Below, piece by piece: positions 47,347 through 58,528 of a stretch of 64,000 nucleotides of DNA (position 1 is the stretch's first letter; the number at the start of each line of letters is the position of its first letter). The DNA is from Absidia repens (lineage: Eukaryota; Mucoromycota; Mucoromycetes; Mucorales; Cunninghamellaceae): assembly GCA_002105175.1 (NCBI GenBank), contig MCGE01000002.1, forward strand, positions 2,356,001 through 2,420,000. Direction: 5' to 3'. The notes under the pieces were generated by a model. The model was not told the origin of the DNA, did no database searches, and was given only the letters and a program-made list of their open reading frames with translations. The position numbers and the translations under genes were made by a program.

Positions 47347-48155
47347 TTGAAATCCCGCCCACGTGTATATATATTTTCGCTCTTTGTTTTTCGCTCTCTT
47401 TCTTTTCAATTCCTTTTTTTCCTTCTGATTTTTCTTCACCAATCAACTTCTACGTGGTTATGTTGGACTTGGAATAGTATCAGGATTAGTTTAGAAGCGT
47501 TTTCAGCTCAGGGATTACAAGTTGCAATGGGAAACCCTTTCATTTCGGATTCAGGATTTAGAACCACCATTAGCTATTTTTTGGAATCTTCATCAGCTTA
47601 CTTTAGTGTTAGTTTGTTATATTTTGTATTCACATATCAATAAAATATGACTCTTTTTACTTGCTTCAATGAAAAATGTTTCATTAGTCTCTTTCATGTG
47701 TTGTACAGCGGATTCCTTTTTTTTGCTACCTTCATCTCTTTTTGATTAGTGTTGACGATTGTTGTGTTTCAATAAAAGATATCCCCTAAGCCTTTCTCAT
47801 ACCTTGTGTACTATATTAACTCGCATTTTACTGTCGTTCCTTTAAATTAGTGTTGACTATTATCTACATCTCAGTTTAGTCCCCTCATGCTTCCTCCAAC
47901 AGATTCCTTGTAACAATGAGACCCATACCTGTAGTTTAGTATTTCCCATATGCTTCAAATAAAGTACATTCTTTTTTTTTAAATCATCCGTCCTCTGACT
48001 CATAAAATAGTAACAAAGCCATTATTGTGAGAATCTTTCCATACACCTGTTTTATAGCTCACTCATATGACTATTTCCAACCCACCCCTAACTCCCAGCG
48101 ACGGCTGGCTAGTCCCAAGTCACTTACTATCAAACATAACCTTATTCCTAACAGA
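47347..48155 (+). repeat. Dispersed family copy C
   Basis: Begins with TTGAAATCCCGCCCACGTG (47347-47365), then a T/C-rich leader and CTTCACCAATCAACTTCT (about 47434). The core reads TCAGCTCAGGGATTACAAG and GGATTCAGGATTTAGAACC (about 47505-47565), followed by TTTAGTGTTAGTTTG and ATCAATAAAATATGACTC (about 47637-47654). The second part has CTCATGCTTCCTCCAAC and CAAATAAAGTAC. Similarity to copy B extends to about 48155. The 98-codon frame across it is not conserved in the other copies. Confidence 0.8.
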
Positions 48156-48471
48156 CTAATAGTATTAATGAAACAGGTCATGCGTTGAGTGTAGCCACTA
48201 CTATACGTTGTTGTAGTGCATTTTCACTTGCTTTCTGCTAAGCACATTGTCCTAATAAAAATAAATTCATGATTTTTTTTTTCAATGGTCGCTCTGCCCT
48301 GCCCAAATAATCTTTTAGTCGCTATAAACCATGCTTCTTGATCAAGTTTTGGAGTTTTATGCTACTTGAGATGAAGGGGGACACGACTCCTTTTCTGTCA
48401 TTCATATCAATCAACCAAGGCTGTGTTGGCAGTGTAGGCCTCATACTGGTCAGTAGTACTGTATATATCCA

Positions 48472-48510
<39 letters not shown>

Positions 48511-49149
48511 ATGTGGTATATGAAATTGAAAAAATGAAGCCTTAACCTGAATCCAGTTGACTTCACGGACCATTGAGGTGGGTGTCTTTCCCTTTGCCGC
48601 CGGCTAGATTAATTTTTTGGAAGTGTGAAAAATATTTGCATTTCCAGAAATGTTTTTTTTAGAAAAGTTGGGCGTGTAAAGTGGGAATATCGTGGGTCAT
48701 GCTCTCAAGGGCGGTTGAGTATATAGAAAAAATGGCAACAATCAAGGTTTATTTTAAGCTTTCGCTGAATTGCACCATAGTGATAAAAAGAAGAAGGCGG
48801 TGGAGGTTGTAGACAGCCAATGTAATATAAGAAAAAAAAATATTAGGTATTATTTGTCTATTGCACCTTCCTTCATCGCCTATTTGAAGTTCAGCAAAAT
48901 TATTCCAGTGCTTTGGGCTTCAAATTCATGATATTCATCTCCCTCGATATCTTCATACGACCAGAAATTAGCGCTCTGGTAAAACCGACTTACCCGTATT
49001 TCTTGAGAAAAGCTGGTTTTTTTTCGGATTGCTTTGTTCGCCCTGGACCAACAGGCTAAAACCAGTCTGCGGACGTTTAAAAAAACTTGAAAGATTTTTT
49101 TAACCTTTTTTTTCTTTCTTTCTTTTTTTTTTTTTTTTTTCTAAAAAAA
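48156..49149. other. Intergenic region with one unassigned minus-strand open frame
   Basis: A poly-T run at 48477-48508. The minus strand is open for about 70 codons from about 49090 to a stop at 48880 (RRLVLACWSRANKAIRKK, FWSYEDIEGDEYHEFEAQS) but has no ATG. It may be the remnant of a last exon cut by the adjacent copy D, or chance. Confidence 0.3.
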
Positions 49150-49600
49150 TCAATGGGAGCCTCAATGAAGTCTTGGATTAGTGTTAGAATGGGAATCAGG
49201 GGCATTTGGAAAAATGCAATACAAACAAGCATGGAGAAACCCTTTCATTTTGGATTCAGGATTTAGGAAACGCTTCGATTAGACTTCAATAGCGATTAAT
49301 GGTATGGAACCGTCATTAGATTAGTTTAATGTTAGCTGTCATAGTTTAGTATCTACATCTGAATAGACCATGTCTTAGCTTTTTATTATTAATACATCTC
49401 CCTCATTCATTTAGTTCATCCTCAAAAGTGTATTCCTTTTTATATTCGTCATCTCGCTCATTTAGACCAGCATTGCCCATTCCCTCAGTTTGTGTTTGTT
49501 TATACTTCAATAAAATATGCTTTTATTTTTAACAACCATTGAATCAAATCCATTTTGGCATCAAATCGAGTCCCTTTATTTTGTGAGTGCATATAGCATA
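49150..49600 (+). repeat. Dispersed family copy D (diverged)
   Basis: Contains TCTTGGATTAGTGTTAGAATGG, AGCATGGAGAAACCCTTTCA, TTTTGGATTCAGGATTTAGG, a TAGTTTAGTATCTACATCTG segment and the closing TTCAATAAAATATGC..TTAACAACCATT (about 49508-49540). It lacks the GCCCACGTG head found in B and C. Confidence 0.65.
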
Positions 49601-49971
49601 CCAACCAATTTCTGTGTATGTTATATGTATTCCATACCTTCATTTTGAAAAAGTCATATCGAAGTCGAAGTGTTTTGTTTTCTATTGAATATAGCAGACA
49701 ATAATGCCTAATACTACACTAGACTAGTTTATTCTATATTACTCAAGTACTTGACTATAACGAATATCTACTACTTTTCGTCTAAGGCGGATTAAGCAAT
49801 CTGGAAGCCCCAACCGCCGAAATATTTCTAAGCGCCGTAGTAAACATAGGCTTTTCATTGGGTACAGTACAGACGGCCCGCCATTGTAAGCAACATGATT
49901 GGATCATTTAAAGCGCAGGCTTTTTGAGAGTTTGTCCTTAAATATTGCATTCAAAAAATTTCCGAATATGG

Positions 49972-50053
49972 GCAGACTTGGCAGAGTGGTCTAATGCGCT
50001 AGAATCAGGATCTAGTCACTTCGGTGGCGGGAGTTCGAATCTCCCAGTCTGCA
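49972..50053 (+). tRNA. tRNA-Leu (anticodon CAG)
   Basis: 82 nt. The acceptor stem GCAGACT pairs with AGTCTGC, and the discriminator base is A. A-box TGGCAGAGTGG is at 49979-49989. The anticodon arm CTAGA-ATCAGGA-TCTAG has anticodon CAG, reading CTG codons as leucine. A long variable arm (class II, as in Leu) precedes the T arm and B-box AGTTCGAATCT (50032-50042). No intron is present. CCA is not encoded, as expected for a eukaryote. Confidence 0.95.
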
Positions 50054-50058
50054 TGATC

Positions 50059-50064
50059 TTTTTT
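50059..50064 (+). terminator. RNA polymerase III terminator of tRNA-Leu
   Basis: A run of six T residues starting six bases after the tRNA discriminator base, the usual Pol III stop signal. Confidence 0.8.
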
Positions 50065-51458
50065 ATGCAAACTGAAGTTTTGTAAGAATTACCAAAACCA
50101 GAACTATTTTCCCTTTTGTTTATTATTTCATTGATGTACATTACATTATATCTCTTGTTGCGGCTAAATTTGTGATTTTAGTCCAACTGGATTGTGTTTT
50201 TGTAGGTTTTTTATGTTTTTCTGGGTTGAATAGGATGTCTTGAGTTATCCTTTAGTATAGCTTTGATCGTTTAGAGCTTTGAAAAATAAATTTGTTCCTT
50301 CGGCGGAATTTGAAATATTTTGTTCCTGAATCGGACAAAAATAGATTTGATAGTAGTGAGCACCAGAACTTTTGTAGATAAAGTCCAACTGTAGAGAAAG
50401 TTTAAAAAAAATAAACTTGGAAAGAGTAAAATAAAATAAAAAAGAAAAGTATTGACCTTTGTTGGTTCAATAAAAATAAGTGTATAACACACAGTAAAAA
50501 TAAAATAAAAAGAGGACTTGTAGTCACAAAAAAATAAGAGAAAGTTTCTATATAGACGATAGAAACAAAATAAAAATAAGACAGTGATTTGGTGGTTAAA
50601 AACCTTTGTACTGAATTTTATATAAAAAGGGTTGAGATAATAATATAATAAAAATTAACTAAAGAAAAGAGAATTGGCGGGGGAAAGGTGGGGTATTTAT
50701 ACTAAAAAATAAAGTGGCGGCGAGTGGGTGTCATGTACCTGACAAGTGTTATGTGCATGACAAGTGTTATGTGCATGACAAGTGTTATGTGCATGACAAG
50801 TGTTATGTGCATGATAGGTGTTATGTACGTGACAGAGGTAGTAATTTGATGAGAAGATAATATATATGAAAGAACCAATAAAAATAAGATAATAAAAAAA
50901 AGGAAAGGCGGCAGCAAGGAAATCGTCGGTGGTCGTCTGCATGACACTCTTAATACTTTTTTTTTTAACTAGTTGCATCATTATGTTTTATTAATTTAAG
51001 ATGTTGAAGTTATTAGGCCATACTATGTCAACCATAGCTATCTTCATGTCAAAATAGATGCAGTGATGACCAGCTTTGCGAGTCGGAAAAAGAGTCTTTT
51101 TTTTGAAAACGGATTTGATCAAGTTCGCGCTTTAACTATACTTTTCGGATTTATTAAGAAAGCCAAAATGTGATATCCACTTTCCAGCTAAGCTCAGCGA
51201 AACAAGTATGGGGTTTACTATGGTCATCAGATCAAATATCCCTAGATTGCTACAGTGAAAGTGGATCTATATGAAATGTTAATGAGACTGTGAAATTGAA
51301 GGGGGGGACGTGTGTGTTTAGTGTACAATGAATGCAAAACGATTGCCAGCGGCGTTTTAATTTCTTGCTTGAGTGGTGCTACAACCCCGCTTTTTTTTTT
51401 GTGTGATGTTTTTTCTCTTTCTTTTTTTCTTTTGTACTTATTCATTTATTTTACAAAT
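50065..51458. other. A-rich intergenic region upstream of the aminotransferase gene
   Basis: Contains many AATAAAAATAAG-like words between 50400 and 50900, the palindromic minisatellite listed separately, and an A/T-rich promoter. No gene or paired LTR was seen. Confidence 0.4.
50728..50835 (+). repeat. Six-unit 18-bp tandem array of imperfect palindromes
   Basis: Six exact-length 18-bp units, consensus GTGTTATGTGCATGACAA (units start at 50728, 50746, 50764, 50782, 50800 and 50818). The three central units are identical. Each unit contains the imperfect palindrome TGTnATGnnCATnACA, so the array could be six dimeric protein-binding sites. It lies about 620 bases upstream of the alanine aminotransferase start. 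Confidence 0.85.
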
Positions 51459-53376
51459 ATGCTTAGAAATGCTCTACGTGCTGGTAACGTCCAGAATAGA
51501 AAATCTTATCTCTATCTATCAGTGCGCCATACGTCTGCTACCCCAAAGAGAAGATGTATGTATAAAAGAAAAGGTCCAATGACACTAATTGTTTTACTCA
51601 TATCCACACGACACATTTTGTTCCTTTTATAGCCAAGGTACTGACTACAGAAACGATGCATCCTCTTGTTCGGCACATGGAATATGCGGTGCGTGGTGCT
51701 CTTCCTATGCGTGCTGAAGCTTTAAGCAAAGTAAGCAATTATAAAAAACAACGGAGATTTAGATACGAGAAACTGAAACAAACTCTCCCTCGTATCCTTT
51801 ATTTTTAGCAATTGGCAACCGACAAGTCTCTTGGCTTTGAACGCGTGGTATTTTGTAACATTGGCAATCCTCAGCAACTCAATCAAAAACCCATCACCTT
51901 CTTCCGTCAGGTAAAATATAGGAGAAGTCACAAAGACTTCAAAGATGCCGGTGTATGGATAGAACCTGACCCATTGTTTTTTTTTTTTTTTGTTTTTTTA
52001 TTCTTCTGCAGGTCGCCTCCTTGTGTGAAAATCCTGAACTGTTGAAACCCAGTAATCGCGAAACGGTACTGAAGTTGTATCCTGCTGATGCTATTGCCCG
52101 TGCGGAACTACTTTTGAAGCATATTGGCAGTGTTGGTGCGTATTCTCACTCGAAAGGGATCCATCATATTCGTGAAAACGTGGCCAAGTTTATTGAAAAG
52201 CGCGATGGCTATCCTGCGGATCCTGAACACATCTTCTTGACGCAAGGTGCTTCTGCTGGCGTTCATACGGTGATTCAAATCCTTACACAAAATCACAAAT
52301 CTGGGTTTTTAATTCCTATTCCTCAGTATCCTCTGTATTCGGCCACCTTAGCTTTGGTGGACGCTACCCAAGTGCCTTACTACCTGAACGAATCCAAAGA
52401 CTGGGGCTTGGAGGTGCACGATTTGAAAAAAGCGGTGGATAAAGCTCGTGACAATGGTGCGGACATGCGTGCTTTGGTGATCATCAACCCTGGAAATCCA
52501 ACTGGCCAATGCTTGTCGATCGAAAATATGCGCGACATTATTGAATTCTGCCACAACGAACGCTTGGTGCTTCTGGCCGATGAGGTGTACCAAACCAACA
52601 TTTACAAACCGCAATCCCGGCCCTTCCACAGTTTCAAACAAGTCTTATCTTCCATGGGCGACAAATACAACGACCAAGAACTCTTTTCCTTCCATTCTAT
52701 CTCCAAGGGCATGATCGGTGAATGTGGTCGGCGTGGTGGTTATGTGGAATGTGTCAACATTGATGACAAGGTGATGGATCAGTTGTACAAAATTGCATCC
52801 GTCTCGTTGTGTCCCAACGTCCAAGGCCAAATTCTCGTGGATCTGATGACAAACCCTCCTGTCTCTGGTGATGAATCATATCCTCAATATCAAGAAGAAG
52901 TCGACGCTATCTACCAATCTCTTATCCGACGCTCAACAAAGTTGGCGAGCTGCTTCAATTCTTTGGAAGGCATGACATGTAACGAAGCTGAAGGTGCAAT
53001 GTATCTCTTCCCTCAATTGACCTTGCCACAAAAGGCTATTGCGGCTGCCAAGGAAAAGGGTATGGCGCCTGACACGTATTACTGTATGTCCATGTTAGAA
53101 GCTACAGGTGTCTGTGTGATTCCAGGTAAGAAAAAAAAGTAGGGGAGGGGAGGGGTCGGAGCAGAGCTCTATTGGGACTGATCGTTGAACTGATGAAAAT
53201 GTTTGAATGGCGCGCTATTTCTTTTCTGTCTCTTTTAAATAGGTTCTGGTTTTGGCCAGGTACCCAACACATGGCATTTCCGATCTACCTTCTTACCCGA
53301 AGAACATTTGTTTGACACGTTTTGTACTGATCTCGAAAAATTCCACAAAAATTTTATGGCCAAGCACAAGGATTAG
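51459..53376 (+). CDS. ALT1: Alanine aminotransferase, probably mitochondrial
   Basis: Five exons (51459-51555, 51633-51730, 51809-51910, 52012-53125, 53243-53376) give 514 residues. The enzyme is a PLP-dependent exchanger of amino groups between alanine and 2-oxoglutarate. The N-terminal 32 residues (MLRNALRAGN, RKSYLYLSVRHTS) are Arg/Ser-rich without acids, typical of a mitochondrial import signal. The fold type I core includes FCNIGNPQQL, GASAGVHTVIQ, PIPQYPLYSATLAL, NPGNPTGQ, LADEVYQTNIY and the PLP lysine at about K331 in SFHSISKGMIGECGRRGGY. The C-terminal exon has GSGFGQVPNTWHFR, which carries the substrate-carboxylate arginine. All introns restore conserved codons. An ATTCAATAAAAACC poly-A signal is at about 53440. 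Confidence 0.97.
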
Positions 53377-54390
53377 CTTAGCGTGATATCGTTTTTTTTT
53401 TTTTTTTCGTTTTTGTTTTACCTTTTATTTTATTTTGCATTCAATAAAAACCGCCAGCCATATTTATTATTTATATGGTAAAATGTCAATTGATTGGGTC
53501 CATCCCTTCTACATTAGTAGTTGAAAATTTTGCACATCCAAAGGAATATGTAAGTGATGAAAAAATTGAATGAAATGGTATGCGGTTAGTTATTTATATT
53601 ATGCATTTCATTAATAGAGGTATATCTTATCACGGACCATTTCCACCATTTATGCCGGTGATTTTTTTTTTGGTTTGAGTGATTTGTGTGGGCATCAAGA
53701 CTTATTACATGTTATGGAAGAAGATGAAGCCAAGTTCGATCTTATATAAATTGGATGTTATACTGTGCCATGGCTGAAGTAAGTTAATGACAAACAAGGC
53801 GTAAAGGAAGGCGCCAACGGCTGACAATTTCCTTTTTTTACTGATTGTATACATTTGCCTGAAATGATTTCAAGAAGCGTTTCCTTTATCCTATAGAAAA
53901 TGCTGGGAATCCATCACTTTTTTGAAGAAGCAGCTATGTAGTTGGTATACAATTATCTCATTTCATAGTATACTTTTTTGCTATTATTGTAGTTATTAGC
54001 TTAGTTTATCAAAATAGAATGTAGTTCAATCTCGTCGTCCATCTTTTTATCGATTTTTATTAAATAAAACAGGCCTTGGCCAATTTTCTTTTACAGAAGC
54101 CCATCACTCAATCCAATGAGAGTAGTTTTGTTTATGATATGATAAGAATAGATACAGTGACGCAGCCCCTGATGTTTCTTTTTTTTTTCCTATATGATCT
54201 ACCTTCGCACATAACACTAGCAAACAAGTCCATGCACAAATACACATACACATATACACATAATTTCATTATAAAACACAACGTAGTAGATAATATGATA
54301 AAACAACGCATATAAATTTTTATTGATGTAAAACAAAACACAAAAACTGGTACTAATCACTATACAATGAGTCCCAACCAGCTATCAAAT
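53377..54390. other. Convergent intergenic region, no gene seen
   Basis: 3' sequence of the aminotransferase and of the convergent monooxygenase (minus-strand CATCAATAAAAAT at about 54316). A few short coding-like words (about 53760-53940) could not be joined into a protein. Confidence 0.4.
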
Positions 54391-56489
54391 CTATTCTTGT
54401 TGTGCCAAAGCCAACTCTTTTTGCTGTCGTCTAATTGATTCTTTCCAGATATCCACACTTTCTATCCAAACTGATTCCAGTGACTCCGAGGGAATTTCCA
54501 ATGTATGCAAGTGAAGATCAGGCACCAGTTTTTTGGCATGAAAATTGAGCCAAGGCACAAGAATTTGTGATTTCAAACGTTCAGCTTCATAATCCATTCG
54601 ATATACAGCGCATGGGGGTGTATGTTTCAGTGAGAATGTTGTCATTTTTGTTTGCGACGGTAGGCACGCATGTTGAGACCAGACACGGCCGATGGTTTGG
54701 GCTTGGTAGTCAAAAAACGGGGTTGTCGTGATATGTCGAGGCGCACCTGCAAATGCCAATGTGGGATCAGAGATCAAAAAAATGTCCCTAACAATAAAAA
54801 AAAAAAAAAAAAAAAAAAGGAAATATCAATGGACCCAGTTTTATTTTTTTCCCTCTTTTCCCCCACCCCCTTTCAAAGACTTACTTGTATGTATTGTGGA
54901 CCTTTTTATCATTCATCACTACCAGAGGAGCATTTTCTTTGGGAATAAAATGAGCACCTTCCTTGTCTTCGGAGATCCATAGACGCGAAGTGCCAAAATA
55001 CGAATGTTTCGATTTGTATCCGGTTGCAAAAACAATAACATCAATATCATCCAACGTTGAACCATCTGTAAACGTGATAGTACCATCTACCGATGTCTTG
55101 CCAGAGTCTGCATCTTTCGACCAGAAGCCTTCCACTCCAGGCTTGTGAATGACATTGTCGGGAATGGCCGTACGCACTAAATCCGTGAGGAAGATATTTG
55201 TAGTAAAGGGACCACGATAGGAAAGATAAACTTGGTTGGCACCGACCGAGATGAGACGAGACACATCCACTGCTGAGACACGACCACCCACCACTAAAAC
55301 ATTCTTGATTTTTTTTTTTTTTAAAAAAAAAAGAAACAACAACAAAAGGGGAATGAGCATGAAATTTGGGTTGATGCGTGTTGAGGGGGCACTTTTTTTT
55401 ACCTTGTTTTTGAATTGATCCGTACGAGTAAACTGCTTGGAATGCATCAGTTTCTTGGGAAAGCGAGCAGCGAATTCTTGTAACCCATTCATGGAAGGCA
55501 CAATAGGATCTTGATATTGACCAGTAGCAATAACCACGGCATCGAAGGTGGATTGAGATTGAGTTACAGAGACATGTTCCCCATCGGCATCTTTGATGGC
55601 CTGTGTCAAGGTCAAGTGCCACTTGCCATCATCATGTTTTTCCACTGCATCCAACGACGTGTTGAACTGAATGTACTTGCGCAACCCAAAGTGATCCACA
55701 TAATCTTCATAATAACGCTGGATTTTGGAATGATGGATAAAGTAAGGTGTGTCTTTTGGCCAAGGGAAATCATAAGAGCCCAGGACGGGTGACGCGGTGT
55801 TGTTATTGAGATCCATGTAACAAGCAGAAGGAGGCTGGTGGTGGTTTCTGAGCCAGTGGTTCACATCGTCGGTGCATTTCACTGGTGTAGATGAGCGAAT
55901 AAACGAAGGTAAATGACAGCCTTTATCACCAGACGCAGCAGCCATCGCGTCGTTGTCACGTTGAAGCCAGTCGCCGTCCTTTTCAGTTGGCGTTGGGATA
56001 AGGACCATATCTTGCGTAGGTTCATTGAAGAGCCTATTTGATATGTACAGTAGGATTCATTAATACATTTTCAACAATAGTATAAAAGTCTCATGCAAAC
56101 ACACGTAACCCTTGAATATTTTGTATTACCAGTTGCCACCCACTTTTTTGTGTCGTTCAAATACTTGTATATCAAAACCTTGTTCCAAAAGAGCTTTGGC
56201 AGCCGCCACCTAGTTTGATTAATAGTTGAGGGTACCATTAGTGAGTATGATGTATTGCAAGCTACTATTTTTTTTTACAAGTACTTACACCAGCTGGACC
56301 AGCTCCAATCACAGCAACACGAGATATAGGATGTTCAAACTGATACGGATCGTCCAGGGCTTCCAAAGCTTCGGAAAGAGTCTCCTCTATAACTTGATCC
56401 ATTGGCTTGGCATCCGATTTGGGGATTCCTTTGGGAGTATGTAGACCACTCTCATTGCTGGGGGTTGAGGTTTCTTTGGTGATTGTCAT
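54391..56489 (-). CDS. Flavin-containing monooxygenase
   Basis: Five exons (56289-56489, 56130-56209, 55403-56033, 54885-55303, 54391-54787) give 575 residues. The FAD-binding site VAVIGAGPAGV lies at about 58-68 and is followed by ALLEQGFDIQVFERHKKVGGNW. The substrate-proximal HHSKIQRYYEDYVDHFGLR and the FMO signature region KKLMHSKQF come next. The NADPH-binding fold is LVVGGRVSAVD, where the usual third glycine of GxGxx(S/A) is Arg. ATGY occurs as VIVFATGYK. Family members oxygenate N- or S-containing small molecules using NADPH and oxygen. The unusual Arg may alter cofactor binding, so activity is likely but not certain. There is a 50-residue N-terminal extension (Thr/Ser-rich, then acidic) and no obvious membrane anchor. 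Confidence 0.92.
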
Positions 56490-58528
56490 TGCCAGGAATT
56501 TTTTTAGAGTGAGAGAAAAAAAAAGAGAGAGAGAGAGAGAAAGAAAAAAAAAAAAAGGGGGGTGTGGGAAAGGAAATTTCCTTTTTCATTTTTAATTTAG
56601 GTTTCAAAAACCGGAAATCAGCAAGTCAGTCAATGCAGGCGCTTAGAAGTAGTACCACATTGCTACCCCAATGCTCAGCTTACTACAAGTACGTAATAGC
56701 CAACACAAACACAAACATATGCTTTCATTGTATGTATTGTACTGTACATACAAACGCAGTATCTATGTTGTCCTGTGCAAGAGGAGAGTAAAAATAAATA
56801 CTAATGAACTCGATTTTAATGATCCTTTCACTATTCCAATACCTCATTACCGACATTTTATTGCGCTATACTATAATCGTCCACCAGTCTGAATTATTGA
56901 TGTTTATGGAAGGTGAATGCTACTCATCAGTCAGTGCATACTTAGGTGTCACAAAAAATAAGCGGACATTTCAAATTCCTACCATCCATTATAGTCAATA
57001 ATGCCTTTCAGCATCAACCATAGTCGACACTTTTCAGCAACTACTATAGTCAACGCATATCAAAGTCGAATTCTCACAATTTTGGTAATTCTTATTTTAG
57101 CACTCTTTCTTTTCCAACCATTCATAGCTGCAGTTCCCTTTTAGGACCCAGAGCCAACACTTTTTCCAACGTCTCCAGCTCACTTTTTAGAAGAGTATTA
57201 AAAAACAAAAAAACAAAACAAAAACAAAACAAATCATAATGACAAGGTTCGCATGCGTCGTATAATGTAGTAAAACAATACAGTAGCATTTTATTTCAAT
57301 ATAATAGCTATTCTACATACTATTGAAAAACTATCACTACTATATCTTATTCACTGTGTACATACTATTTCTATGGGGTGATATATAAGCCATGCGGGGC
57401 CAAACCATCAAGTTGTTTTAAGCATAGGTACATAGATCAGTACTTAGCAAAAGCAAGGTACCTATTCGAAATTCATAATCACTGAATGGCAACTTTAGCC
57501 CATCGTCGTATTACCACCACACATTAAAGCATGTTGCCAGTCAGTCAGTTGTTCTCTAAATAAACCCAGGCCACCAAACGCACCCGCCCCTTCATCACAA
57601 AGCAATTTGAAATGTACTGAATCCTACATCTAAAATAAAAGGGTTTCCCCATGTGCTTTGTTATGCCCTTTTTCGAAATCCTCTAAATCTAAAAAAGTCC
57701 CACTCCATGATCACCAAACCTTAGAAGGACATCAATGTTGAGAAATCACGACCTTAAAAAATCCAATTGAAAGCCCGCCCTTTTGGTCAAAGCGTATTTT
57801 TGCACTGCGATAAAAGTTGGCTGGCAGAAACAACATAAACAGTTTCCTGGAGTGCCTCCAAAAGAAGAAGAAAAATAAGAAATCAAACAAAACCAAAAGT
57901 ATATGAATGAGTCATAATAAAATGATTTTTATTTAAAAAAAAAAAACGGGTACCATAATAAAAGTGTTCATTGATGATCGTGGGTGCTCTATATGGACAA
58001 AATGCATTAATGTTTGCAAATGGTTGTGAGTGATTTCATTAGAGTCCGGTCCTTTTGGGCAAGGACATACCAATGATGCAAGTGGGTGCTCCGAGGGACC
58101 GCGTCACCGTCTTTCCACTGAACATTGACAATGTGGCGAACCCGTTAAAATCAACCTCTTCTTAATTCTAAGCCTGAAACATTATCTTGCACATCATTTT
58201 GCACATCATTTCGCACCCAATAATGCTGCGGGTTCTCCCACCCATCCACACAATTTACACTGTCATATATTAGCATTTGTCAATATCTATTTTCACCATC
58301 GTCCTTCTCGACAAGTACAGTCAGCATCAATGACATATTGTATTTTTCAGCTTGAAATATTTTTTTTATTCATAAAATCACTGATGAAGAATAAATTAAA
58401 AATTCAAGTCTAATGTATATAAACTAAAGTACAAAGACAAGGTAAAAACAAATAGTTGTAAAGTACAAATAAAAGAAGGTACAATAAAATAGAGGACAAT
58501 AATCAAAACTATAATGTAAAAGTACAGT
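56490..58528. other. Intergenic region with family copy E and a GC-richer island
   Basis: A GA-rich purine tract at 56523-56545, copy E of the dispersed family (listed separately), and a stretch at about 58030-58150 with higher GC than its surroundings that is open for 40 codons on the minus strand. No gene is recognised. Confidence 0.4.
57270..57785 (-). repeat. Dispersed family copy E (diverged)
   Basis: On the minus strand it opens with GGGCGGGCTTTCAATTGG (about 57763-57780, the block here in reverse orientation). It carries CACATGGGGAAACCCTTTTA and TTTTAGATGTAGGATTCAG (about 57615-57660) and a possible end at TTGAAATAAAATGC (about 57285-57298). It is clearly weaker than A to C. Confidence 0.45.

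Noticed and set aside
47347..47643. 98-codon ORF inside family copy C as a protein gene
   Set aside because: Its frame is not kept in copies A, B or D, and its composition follows the T-rich leader.
50065..50900. Possible LTR or retroelement next to the tRNA gene
   Set aside because: tRNA flanks are common insertion sites and the region has repeated AATAAAAATAAG words, but I found no paired repeats, TG..CA ends, primer-binding site or coding remains.
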